A DNA stretch of 36,582 bases from Bradyrhizobium sp. (lineage in GTDB: Bacteria > Pseudomonadota > Alphaproteobacteria > Rhizobiales > Xanthobacteraceae), in NCBI GenBank assembly GCA_028290305.1, contig JAQGKC010000324.1:1-36582 (forward strand), in the 5' to 3' direction. Positions 8,006-14,619 of the stretch are shown here, in pieces; positions within the stretch are counted from its first letter, which is position 1; each line of letters begins with the position of its first letter. The translations under genes were made by a program, and so were the position numbers. The notes under the pieces were generated by a model, which searched no databases, was not told the DNA's origin, and worked only from the letters and a program-made list of their open reading frames with translations.

Positions 8006-8681
8006 ATGTCCGGAGTTAACGAAATCATGACAAAAGGACCTGGAACCGCGAGGGCAATGCCCGACATCCTGATCGAGCCGAAGGATTGCGCCTTGGTGCT
8101 GGTCGATCAGCAAGCTGGACTTGCTTTCGGCGTGGGATCGATCGATCGCCAAATGCTTCTGAACAACGTGATCGCTCTAGCGCGCACTGCCACCGTTTTC
8201 GGCATGCCGATCGTGGTGTCCACGTCCGCCACCAAGGTCTACAGCGGTCCCCTGATGCCTGCGATTCACGCCGCGATTCCCGAAGTGGTTGCGATCGACC
8301 GCCGCAACATGAACATGTGGGAGGACGACGCTGCGCGCGGCGCGATCGTGGCGACCGGACGGCGGAAGCTGATCTTTTCGGGGGCTGTTGACGGAAGCGT
8401 GCGTGACTTTTCCGGTGCTCTCCGCTCGCGCGGCGGGGTATGAGGTACACGTCGTCGGCGACGCTTGCGGCGGGCTCACTCCGGTCAGTCACGATCTGGC
8501 GATGCGACGGATGGAAGCGGCGGGGGCGAAGCCGACGTCGTGGATCCAGGTCCTTCTGGAACTCCAGCGCGACTGGACCCGGCATGAGACCTATGACGGG
8601 GCGCGAGCGATCGTGGAGGCTCACGGCGGCGGATACGGTATCGGCCTGGCCTATGCACGGGATATGATCAAGCCCGCGTAA
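8006..8681 (+). pseudogene. Isochorismatase-like cysteine hydrolase, one-base frameshift
   Basis: The family hydrolyses amide or related bonds using an Asp-Lys-Cys triad. Frame 1 (from 8006; ATG 8027 is an alternative) has ALVLVDQQAGLAFG with the Asp and STSATKVYSG with the Lys, then RRKLIFSG. A run of five G at 8380-8384 holds one base too many. Removing it restores LLTEACVTFPVLSARAAGYE with the catalytic Cys and the normal C-terminus at 8681. As written, the first frame stops at 8443 without the Cys. The slip could be a real mutation or a homopolymer sequencing error; the rest of the gene is well preserved. It lies 10 nt after ridA. Confidence 0.85.
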
Positions 8682-8693
8682 GAAACGCGCCGA

Positions 8694-8960
8694 TTATCCA
8701 TCGGAGTTGTTCCTGCGCCAGGTGCCCGGACTGCAGTCCGCGCTGCGCGAGAAAACACGCGTGAAGTAACTTTGATCCCCGAAACCGCAAATCAGCGCGA
8801 TATCGGCAAGCGGAAGCTTGGTTGTCAGCATCACCCGCTTGGCTTCCTCGACCCTCAAGTCGGAAAGATATTTGTGCGGAGCACACTGGTGGTTTTCTTG
8901 AAGGCGCGCGCGAAATGACTGGCCGTGAGTTGGCACGACAGGCATTAGCGAGCCGCGAGA
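8694..8960 (-). pseudogene. AraC-family regulator, C-terminal fragment
   Basis: Minus-strand frames give TASHFARAFKKTT, then after a one-base deletion PHKYLSDLRVEEAKRVML and LPLADIALICGFGDQSYFTR, ending RRNNSDG. This is the double helix-turn-helix domain of AraC/XylS regulators. The N-terminal sensor domain and the start are missing. It is convergent with the ridA operon. Confidence 0.82.
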
Positions 8961-8998
8961 GATCGGGAGATGGCCGTGGTCCGAATTGGCCCACGGTA

Positions 8999-9020
8999 AG
9001 GCCGCCTCAGTTGGCGGCCT
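8999..9020. terminator. Terminator-like hairpin
   Basis: AGGCCGCC and GGCGGCCT form an 8-bp perfect stem with loop TCAGTT. The following bases are only weakly T-rich. It lies beyond the AraC remnant and may be a relic terminator. Confidence 0.35.
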
Positions 9021-9041
9021 CTTCATTCCGAATGTCACCTG

Positions 9042-9155
9042 TTGGCCCATCAGCGAAGTGGCGGCACGCCTCGTTGAGGTCCGCTCACTGGGTCACAGCG
9101 GATCAGATTTGCTCACCTTTAGCTCTTCCGGCTTTGACCCCATAACGGCCGTGGA
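9042..9155. repeat. Dispersed intergenic repeat, copy 2
   Basis: Second copy of the repeat at 6684-6810, with the same order of conserved blocks. It sits between the AraC remnant and the IS481 remnant, a common place for such elements. Confidence 0.7.
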
Positions 9156-9185
9156 CACCGTGTCGTGGGAGGACAATAATAGCGG

Positions 9186-9485
9186 CCCGGCCTTGCCGTT
9201 GGTCTTGGGCGTGTAGGGCCTGGTTCGGATGTGCCTCAGCCCGAGCCGCAGGCCCTTCGGAAGGCGAAGGACTTGTAGCAGTAGCCGTTGTCGGTCATCA
9301 CGCGTTCAACCCTGATGCCGAGGCTTGCGTAAGCGAGTGCGATCGCGCCGCGCTTCTTCTCATCGGGCATGACCTTGGCGAAGGCGACACGCGAGTGATC
9401 GTCGATGCAGAGATGCACGTATTCCCAGCCGACGCCGCGGCCGTTGCTCTGGCCCTTGCAGTCGTCCCTGATAGCGATCGTCCGA
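9186..9485 (-). pseudogene. IS481-family transposase fragment
   Basis: The minus strand reads GRGVGWEYVHLCIDDHSR and AFAKVMPDEKK, followed by VERVMTDNGYCYKSFAF. After a frameshift it reads LRHIRTRPYTPKTNGKA. This is the DDE catalytic core of IS481-type transposases, with two catalytic Asp visible (IDDHSR and TDNG). Both ends of the gene and any terminal inverted repeats are missing. It marks past IS activity at this junction. Confidence 0.88.
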
Positions 9486-9801
9486 TCTGAGCATGTGCGT
9501 CCTTGAGTTTATCGTTTTGCCAGGTCCCCCATCCACATGCGCGGATTGCGGTGTTTGACGGCTACTTTGTTCGAGTGTCGCAGTGGCGGCGTAAGGCAAT
9601 GCTGCGCCGTCGGTCTTGGCAGCGGTCGGCGATAGGACGCACCGGGGCATGTCCTCGATGTGCGAGCCGGTAATCTTACTCGCAGCAGTGAACAAGGCAA
9701 AGCCGACGACGCCTCTGCGTGCCGTCGCGCGTGCTGCCTGAGCGGCGCTGCTTGCGGCCAAAGAACAGAGCTTCTGCGTGCCTTGCGATGGTACCTAACG
9801 C
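9486..9801. other. 316 bp without a supported gene
   Basis: No recognisable gene. The frame upstream of the IS481 fragment is closed by a stop, and the remaining open frames look like shadows. Confidence 0.45.
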
Positions 9802-10194
9802 TCATTCTGTTTTGGCGGCGAGGGCTTCCATTTCCACGAGCCATTTAGGATTAGCGAGAGCACTTACGACAACCCAGGTCGAACTGGGTAAGTACCCGGC
9901 GGGTAGATACTTCTTCCGATGAATTGCCAGGAATTTGAGTCCCGCAGGGTCGGTCGAATACACATTCAAATGAACAATGTTTTCCGGTCCCATATTGGCC
10001 GCTGCCAAGATTGCGAGCGTATTTTGCCAGATCTGATCGTGCTGATCTTCAAAGCCCTCTGCAAGGGTGCCATCGGGACGAACGCCCACCTGCCCTGCGA
10101 TCGAGAGCCATCTCGCATTGGCTGGGACTTCGACACTGTGACTATAAGCCCCCACAGGTGAGGCTACGGTGCTGGGATTAGTGCATTTGAGCAA
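9802..10194 (-). CDS. RidA-like protein lacking the canonical arginine
   Basis: The 130-residue product shows VASPVGAYSHSVEVP, LSIAGQVGVRPDGTL, a Gln/Trp-rich helix and VEMEALAAKTE. This is the YjgF/RidA fold. At the active-site position the usual P-x-R is LPSST, so the Arg needed for imine hydrolysis is absent, as in Rid subfamilies without deaminase activity. TTG at 10194 is preferred: it is preceded by GGAG at 7 nt and gives the family start LKCTNPS; GTG at 10215 is possible. A good leader for a LysR-type box is not visible. It is the second RidA homologue in the window. Confidence 0.8.
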   Translation of the reverse strand: MLKCTNPSTVASPVGAYSHSVEVPANARWLSIAGQVGVRPDGTLAEGFEDQHDQIWQNTLAILAAANMGPENIVHLNVYSTDPAGLKFLAIHRKKYLPAGYLPSSTWVVVSALANPKWLVEMEALAAKTE

Positions 10195-10293
10195 GGCAGG
10201 TCTCCGCTGATCCACGTCTGAATGAAGCGCTCGGCCACATCGAGCGACACCGAGACGCTTTTCCGGGGCGAGTAAGCAATCGGACGAAATTCG

Positions 10294-10653
10294 TCAGTTC
10301 CGCTGGGCGGTCCAGTACCCTGAGCAACGCGCGCCTCCCGAATAGCCGCTCCATGTCCCGCGACCGGAATTGCTCGAGAGCCGACCTGAGCCGGACGCAT
10401 ATTTGTCCGGAACGGTCACCGAGGCGCGGACGGCGCCCGAGCGCGCCACATGGCCCCTGAACCTCACGAGGTTGGGATGCGTGACGACGCCGTCAGTGAT
10501 GTTGACGGAGAAATTATAGGTCGGATCGCACGCGCCTCTTTGCGTCACGAAGAGAAGGTCCCAAGATCCGCCGTACGCCGAGCGAGCTTGTGCGACCGAT
10601 ACGAAAGCGACCAGGCAACTCGCGGCTATCGCAAATGTGAGAAGGTTTTTCAT
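10294..10653 (-). CDS. Secreted small protein, Bradyrhizobium-type
   Basis: The 119-residue product starts with a clear signal peptide (MKNLLTFAIAASCLVAFVSV, cut after AQA). The mature part is SAYGGSWDLLFVTQRGACD and later SGSGRLSSNSGRGTWSG, ending RCSGYWTAQRN. It has two Cys that could form a disulfide. I recognise this as a family of exported hypothetical proteins frequent in Bradyrhizobium and relatives; function unknown. The ATG at 10653 follows GGAG with 7 nt spacing. Its upstream region is the duplicated msrB promoter, so it may have captured that promoter (variant box at 10773-10802). Confidence 0.82.
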   Translation of the reverse strand: MKNLLTFAIAASCLVAFVSVAQARSAYGGSWDLLFVTQRGACDPTYNFSVNITDGVVTHPNLVRFRGHVARSGAVRASVTVPDKYASGSGRLSSNSGRGTWSGYSGGARCSGYWTAQRN

Positions 10654-10685
10654 TGTGTGCTCCAAGTGTTTTGGTCATTCGCTTA

Positions 10686-11124
10686 GACCGCTTCGGGGCT
10701 TCTCCTGTAGGTCGGCATTCGCAGTACTCTTTTTTGTTCTGCATTGAAGATAGGCACCGGGTCGTCGACCGTCCAATCACCTCCGGCTATCGAAACGATG
10801 CCATGATGGTCGCTGCTCGAGGTGTTTCAATCTGCCGGAGCCGATTCACTTGCCCCAGGCGACGGGTCTGACATCGCTGGAACAGGACTTTGAATCGGCG
10901 CTCGCCGCGATACCGAGCGGCTACGGCGAAGGCGTGTACGAGGGGTTGCGGTACGGCGTCACTGTGCGGAAGTCTCGCGACGGAAAGCGGACCAACCTAT
11001 TCGCGCAAGCGCTCGCGGGCGGCGACGTCGTCAGCTTCAACCTTTATCGACTGAGGTCGGGCGAGGACTCTTTGCGTCCCTGCGAAATGCCGGCCGAGAA
11101 GGTCGTCGCGTTTGTTCTCGGGTA
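10686..11124. repeat. Copy 2 of a ~435 bp duplication
   Basis: Aligns with 3205-3640. The left end keeps the first about ten codons of msrB (10686-10715, minus strand) and its leader, now placed upstream of the secreted-protein gene at 10653. The right end carries the intact form of the small gene that is broken in copy 1. Confidence 0.85.
10773..10802 (-). promoter_or_regulatory. Variant LysR-type box, duplicated
   Basis: Identical in its core to 3291-3320 (ATCG-N3-CGAT plus GGAGGTGATTGG on the minus strand). It now lies about 120 nt upstream of the secreted-protein gene and between it and the small gene at 10850. Confidence 0.4.
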
Positions 11125-11125
11125 G
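10850..11125 (+). CDS. Small conserved protein of unknown function
   Basis: The 91-residue product contains GEGVYEGLRYGVTVRKSRDG, then RTNLFAQALAGGDVVSFNLY and PCEMPAEKVVAFVLG. It is soluble, with no signal peptide. I know no named domain, but the preserved protein pattern in one copy versus indels in the other (3367) shows coding selection in the past. A TTG at 10850 is the only plausible start in frame and has no clear ribosome binding site, so the N-terminus is uncertain and the gene may have lost its start. Its position divergent from an msrB promoter suggests a link to oxidant defence. Confidence 0.6.
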   Translation: MPQATGLTSLEQDFESALAAIPSGYGEGVYEGLRYGVTVRKSRDGKRTNLFAQALAGGDVVSFNLYRLRSGEDSLRPCEMPAEKVVAFVLG

Positions 11126-11139
11126 CCTTGCGAACATTG

Positions 11140-11506
11140 TCCTTGTTCGAGGCAGGGGCGCGGCGGCGTTTGTCCAGCGCACTCGTCCAGTCCCGAACAC
11201 GAGCAACCTTGGTAAAGGCGTCAAGCGCCGGCGAATACTGCCTCCCCGCCACGGCTAAAATCTGCACCTCGCGCCGGACGGGGTCGCCCTCAATTGAGAT
11301 AGCGGCGAGCGACGGCAGCCTGGGAGCGTGCTCTGGCGCCAGGATGGCCCCAAAACCGGCGAATGCCATTTGCTGAAGATGCCTTTCCTGATCGCTCCTG
11401 TGCACAACTTTAGGGCCTGGATGGTCGGCAAACAAGCCTGCTTGAACCGGCCTGCGACGTCGCATCCGACCCTTTCGAGAAATACCACCTCATGCAAGTT
11501 TTGGAG
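11140..11506 (-). pseudogene. LysR-type regulator, C-terminal ghost
   Basis: Minus-strand frames read NLHEVVFLERVGCDVAGRFK, then after a frameshift HLQQMAFAGFGAILAPEHAP and EVQILAVAGRQYSPALDAF. These parallel LRETVLLERAECDVAPKIQ and HLQHMAAAGFGVILAPEHMP of the intact LysR at 19931. The DNA-binding half is gone. It lies directly downstream of a LysR-type box (11627-11668), so an autoregulated paralogue may once have stood here. Confidence 0.85.
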
Positions 11507-11626
11507 CGGGATAACGGTTTTCCTCCGTCGGCGGGTGAAAGGGAGCGTCGTCCCGCACAACACGCTAAGCGGTCGTGCGCCGGATGAGCAAGGTACCGTT
11601 AGAGCATGCAATTCCGCGCGGCGAAT

Positions 11627-11668
11627 GGAAACTGACGTCACGCCATGAAGTCGATAGCCGCGCGTTAT
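11627..11668 (-). promoter_or_regulatory. LysR-type box upstream of the LysR ghost
   Basis: Minus strand: ATAA-N7-CTATCGA, CTTCATGGCG, TGACGTCAGTTTCC. It has one extra base in the last block compared with 5033-5073. Its first bases overlap the TAA stop of the intact DUF1003 gene, as in the cassette at 5070. Confidence 0.6.
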
Positions 11669-12219
11669 GACGGCCGTCCGCCTTCCGCATCGGACTCGCG
11701 TGCACCAGACGCCGACTGCTCCAGCAGCTCGGTCAGCATCCTCACGGACTCCGTCAGCTTGAGCACTTCGCGCTCGCGCAGTTGGTCGATCTTCTCATGC
11801 AGCAACTCTATCTCGAGCTCCGCCTTCACGTTGATCCGGTAGTCGTTCTCCGCAGCCCTGCGATCGATGTCCTGCTGCCGGTTCTGGCTCATCATGATAA
11901 CTGGCGCGGCGTAGGCCGCTTGGAACGAAAGCGCGAGATTGAGAAGAATGAACGGGTAGGGGTCCCAGCCCCTGATCGCGCCCACCAGATTGGCGGTTAT
12001 CCAGACGAACAGGATCGCGCTCTGAACGATGATGAAGCTCCACGATCCCATGACGGTGGCGACCGCGTCCGCTATCCTTTGCCCCGGCGTCAGGCGCGCA
12101 ACCGCCGGGGGCTCATCCATGTCCTGAAGCCGAAGTGAGCGGCGCGCTCGTCTGAGGTCGACGAGCAGGTCGCGCTCAGCCGGCTCCATGCCTCCAGGGT
12201 CTTCCGCCTTCTCTTCCAC
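11665..12219 (-). CDS. DUF1003 membrane protein
   Basis: The product of about 184 residues has a soluble N-terminus, then LTPGQRIADAVATVMGSW and two membrane segments (FIIVQSAILFVWITANLV and PFILLNLALSFQAAYAAPVI). A loop MSQNRQQDIDRRAAENDY and a C-terminal coiled coil follow. This is the DUF1003 pattern of inner-membrane proteins, with no known function. GTG at 12219 comes 4 nt after the stop of the truncated protease gene, hinting at translational coupling; TTG 12255 and ATG 12189 are alternatives. The stop codon overlaps a LysR-type box. A truncated copy lies at 5070. Confidence 0.85.
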   Translation of the reverse strand: MEEKAEDPGGMEPAERDLLVDLRRARRSLRLQDMDEPPAVARLTPGQRIADAVATVMGSWSFIIVQSAILFVWITANLVGAIRGWDPYPFILLNLALSFQAAYAAPVIMMSQNRQQDIDRRAAENDYRINVKAELEIELLHEKIDQLREREVLKLTESVRMLTELLEQSASGARESDAEGGRPS

Positions 12220-12223
12220 GCTG

Positions 12224-12532
12224 TTAGCACCCGTTCTGCTCGATTGCGAGGTCAACGCGGCCAGCGCCCTGCCGCGTTCTGATCGCGTCGTTTAACGTCA
12301 CATACAGTGTCGGCATGCCGAAAGCCCGCGCGGTGAAGATGTGCCCGAATTCGTGCAGCAGCACACACAAGAACAAAAACAAGAGCACCGTGAAGAGCAG
12401 GCTGTTCCAGGCTATAGTTGCGCCGCTCGATGCATAGTTCGAAACAAAGGTCCACGCGAGAAACAGCACGAACGTGATGTGCAGCCGCACGACGGTGCCA
12501 GCCACTTTTCCGATGTTCAATGACCACGACAC
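12224..12532 (-). pseudogene. Site-2 protease (M50) N-terminal fragment
   Basis: From a GTG at 12532 with GAGGG about 6 nt upstream the frame reads VSWSLNIGKVAGTVVRLHIT, then membrane segments and LLHEFGHIFTARAFGMPT. The HExxH zinc motif is at residues 60-64. Family similarity ends near residue 79, and the remaining 23 residues are unrelated. The intact enzymes are about 370 residues with a second membrane motif and CBS domains, so this is a truncation without protease function. Confidence 0.85.
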
Positions 12533-12627
12533 ATGACCCTCATCTCGATCGTTCCGGCCTGCGGTTGCGGATAGGATGCGTCCGCGGCGAGTAGGCTGGC
12601 GCCGCGCCGAGGCGTGGACTGCACACA

Positions 12628-13119
12628 TCACCGGGCAGTTGGTCCGTTTTCAGCGACCGCTCGGATAAACCGATCGATGTCGATGGCGAAGCCATCCTGA
12701 AGGACCACTCCGTCAGGATCGATGGCAACGAACCACGGTGTGCCACCGGTGTTATAGTTTTCCATCGTCGTGGGATAGACACCGAGCGACGAGCGGCCCT
12801 CATGGCCGAAGGGAATCCGGAGGCCGTAGCGCTGCTGGTCCAAGGATAGCTTGTCGCGCGTATTGACGTGGGCGCCCTCGAATGTTGTCTGGACCGCGGC
12901 GACCCCGACATCCTTGGTGCGGGGATCTTGAACCAACGCCCGGAGGTTTGGAAATCCGTGCGAGTGGCACCCACCGCACCAATGCTGGTAGAAAAAGAGA
13001 AGCCTGTGCCGCGCGCCGAGCTCCTTCAGAGTGAGAGGCGGGCGTTCCCTTCCGTCAGCATCGATCCAGTAGGGGACCGCGAGTTCGGGAGCAGGCTGTC
13101 CCGCGATGCTCTGAGTCAT
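12628..13119 (-). CDS. Thioredoxin-fold redoxin with WCGGC motif
   Basis: The 163-residue product starts MTQSIAGQPAPELAVPYWID and has FFYQHWCGGCHSHGFPNL with a CxxC pair at residues 48 and 51. TTMENYNTGGTPWFVAIDPD carries the cis-Pro of the thioredoxin fold. It probably acts as a thiol reductase or peroxidase in the cytoplasm. The ATG at 13119 fits the family start. The frame is open 60 codons further and contains a hydrophobic stretch (IEIIALLAASTAIPLV), so a membrane-anchored form from about 13242 is possible but lacks a ribosome binding site. It is divergent from the histidine-kinase operon with a LysR-type box between them. Confidence 0.8.
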   Translation of the reverse strand: MTQSIAGQPAPELAVPYWIDADGRERPPLTLKELGARHRLLFFYQHWCGGCHSHGFPNLRALVQDPRTKDVGVAAVQTTFEGAHVNTRDKLSLDQQRYGLRIPFGHEGRSSLGVYPTTMENYNTGGTPWFVAIDPDGVVLQDGFAIDIDRFIRAVAENGPTAR

Positions 13120-13520
13120 GGCTATACTCGCAAATCTGATTGCGGCGGGGTGTACGCCGTCGCTTCGGCTTGACGACCGGGCTCGCGGCACCAGCGGTAT
13201 TGCCGTGGAAGCGGCTAGTAAAGCTATGATCTCGATAACCATCCGTAATGCCGCGCAGCCGGCAGGATAGCCGCGAGAGGACGTCTTCTCGGCCGCCAAC
13301 AGTGCCGCTCGGCGAGTCCTCGCGGAGAGACGCGGCGCACAGCCCCTGCAGTGCCCAGGCGCCTTCAGTCATTTCGATAACGGTCGGCTATCGACTCCAT
13401 GGCGAGAGGTGATTTTCCTTTCCACCGTCATGGACTCAATCTTCGATCCATCGTCGCCCGCCCTCGTGCACGGGCCGAAGTCGGCGCTCCGTTGAACGAT
13501 CGCAGGCCAGGAGATCCGAC
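13120..13520. other. Divergent intergenic region with LysR-type box
   Basis: The region separates the redoxin from the kinase operon. It holds the conserved box at 13377-13418. Otherwise only the possible N-terminal extension of the redoxin and the kinase ribosome binding site (AGGAG at 13507-13511) are seen. Confidence 0.5.
13377..13418 (+). promoter_or_regulatory. LysR-type box upstream of the kinase-NhaA operon
   Basis: ATAA-N7-CTATCGA, then CTCCATGGCG and AGAGGTGATTTTCC (one extra T). It lies 102 nt before the kinase start. Because it sits between divergent genes it could also act on the redoxin. Confidence 0.65.
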
Positions 13521-14588
13521 ATGCAGATCAAAGAGACAATCGGCGTTTCATTCCCCGGCTCTGTCGAAAGGCCGCCGCTGGAGGATGTCGTCGTGCTCGC
13601 GGACAGCGCCGGCGTCGCGCTTGGAGTGCGGCGTGCGTTCAGCGCAAGGGTGCGGGGCGTCCGCGATGGCGGTAGCGGCCTCATCGCGTCCAGGTGCGTG
13701 GAGATCCCGGTCGTCGGGTCCGACGGCGAGGTCTCGGGGATTTTGTGCCACACCGGCCCGCGGTCCGACACGCGTGGCGCGGTCGCCGCTGGCGGGCGGG
13801 AGAGGGAGAGGGCGATCGCGGAGGTGGCGCAGTTCGTCGTCCACGACATCAACAACCTTCTCGCCGTGATCGGCAGCGGCCTGCGGCTGCTGGAGTGCCA
13901 AAGCGATGCCGCGTACCGAAAGGCCATCGTCGGCAAAATGCAGGAAGCGATCACGCGAGGCGCGTTGCTCAGCCGGCAACTCCTCGACGCTGCGCGACCG
14001 CGCCCCAAGTCGATCGACGGGTTTGTCGCAGGCAGTCGCCTCGCAGCGATAGCGGGAACGCTTGACCGGGCGTTGCGTCCAGACATCACAGTCCGCACCG
14101 AGATCGCCCCTGACTTATGGGCCTTCAACGCCGACGCGGAAGAGCTGTACTTTGCTCTGCTGAATCTCTGCCGAAACTCGGCCGATGCTATGCCAGGGGG
14201 CGGCACGATCACCGTCGCGGCGCGGAACGTCGAGCCGTCCGCCGGCGCGGTCCGGGGGTTCGTCGAGATCGTCGTCGCCGACGACGGGGAGGGCATGCCC
14301 GAGGAGGTCCTCTCGCAGGCCTTCACCCCTTACTTCACGACAAAGGCCGCTGGCCGCGGCACAGGCCTCGGGCTCCTCCAGGTCCAGCGCTTCGCCGAAG
14401 GACGAGGCGGCGCGATCTGTATAGAGAGCGAGCGAGGTGCCGGCACGCTGGTGCGCCTCTTCCTGCCACGTGTGCAAGCAGCTGGGCTCCCCAGCTGCAT
14501 CGTCGGCACGGAGATCGCGTACACGCCGTCACCCAACGGCGGCGTATTCCACGTCGTCTACCCAGCGACGGCTGCGCCGACGTCGTAG
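13521..14588 (+). CDS. Sensor histidine kinase without visible response regulator
   Basis: The 355-residue soluble protein has a degenerate PAS-like N-terminus (CVEIPVVGSDGEVSGIL, about 59-75). The dimerisation helix VVHDINNLLAVI has phospho-acceptor His108. The catalytic domain has the N box LLNLCRNSADAMPGGG (Asn219), DDGEGMPEE and GRGTGLGLLQV. No membrane segment is present. The ATG follows AGGAG at 9 nt. No response regulator gene lies nearby, so its partner is elsewhere or it is an orphan. It stands 31 nt upstream of the DsbA-NhaA gene and probably shares its transcript and the LysR-type box. Confidence 0.88.
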   Translation: MQIKETIGVSFPGSVERPPLEDVVVLADSAGVALGVRRAFSARVRGVRDGGSGLIASRCVEIPVVGSDGEVSGILCHTGPRSDTRGAVAAGGRERERAIAEVAQFVVHDINNLLAVIGSGLRLLECQSDAAYRKAIVGKMQEAITRGALLSRQLLDAARPRPKSIDGFVAGSRLAAIAGTLDRALRPDITVRTEIAPDLWAFNADAEELYFALLNLCRNSADAMPGGGTITVAARNVEPSAGAVRGFVEIVVADDGEGMPEEVLSQAFTPYFTTKAAGRGTGLGLLQVQRFAEGRGGAICIESERGAGTLVRLFLPRVQAAGLPSCIVGTEIAYTPSPNGGVFHVVYPATAAPTS

Positions 14589-14619
14589 CCGGCGCGAACA
14601 CCTGGAGACCGGTTCAGCG

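Noticed and set aside
13436..14326. Minus-strand frame of 296 residues
   Set aside because: Antisense to the histidine kinase, whose H, N, G1 and G2 boxes are clear; Ser/Ala/Arg composition is typical of a shadow.
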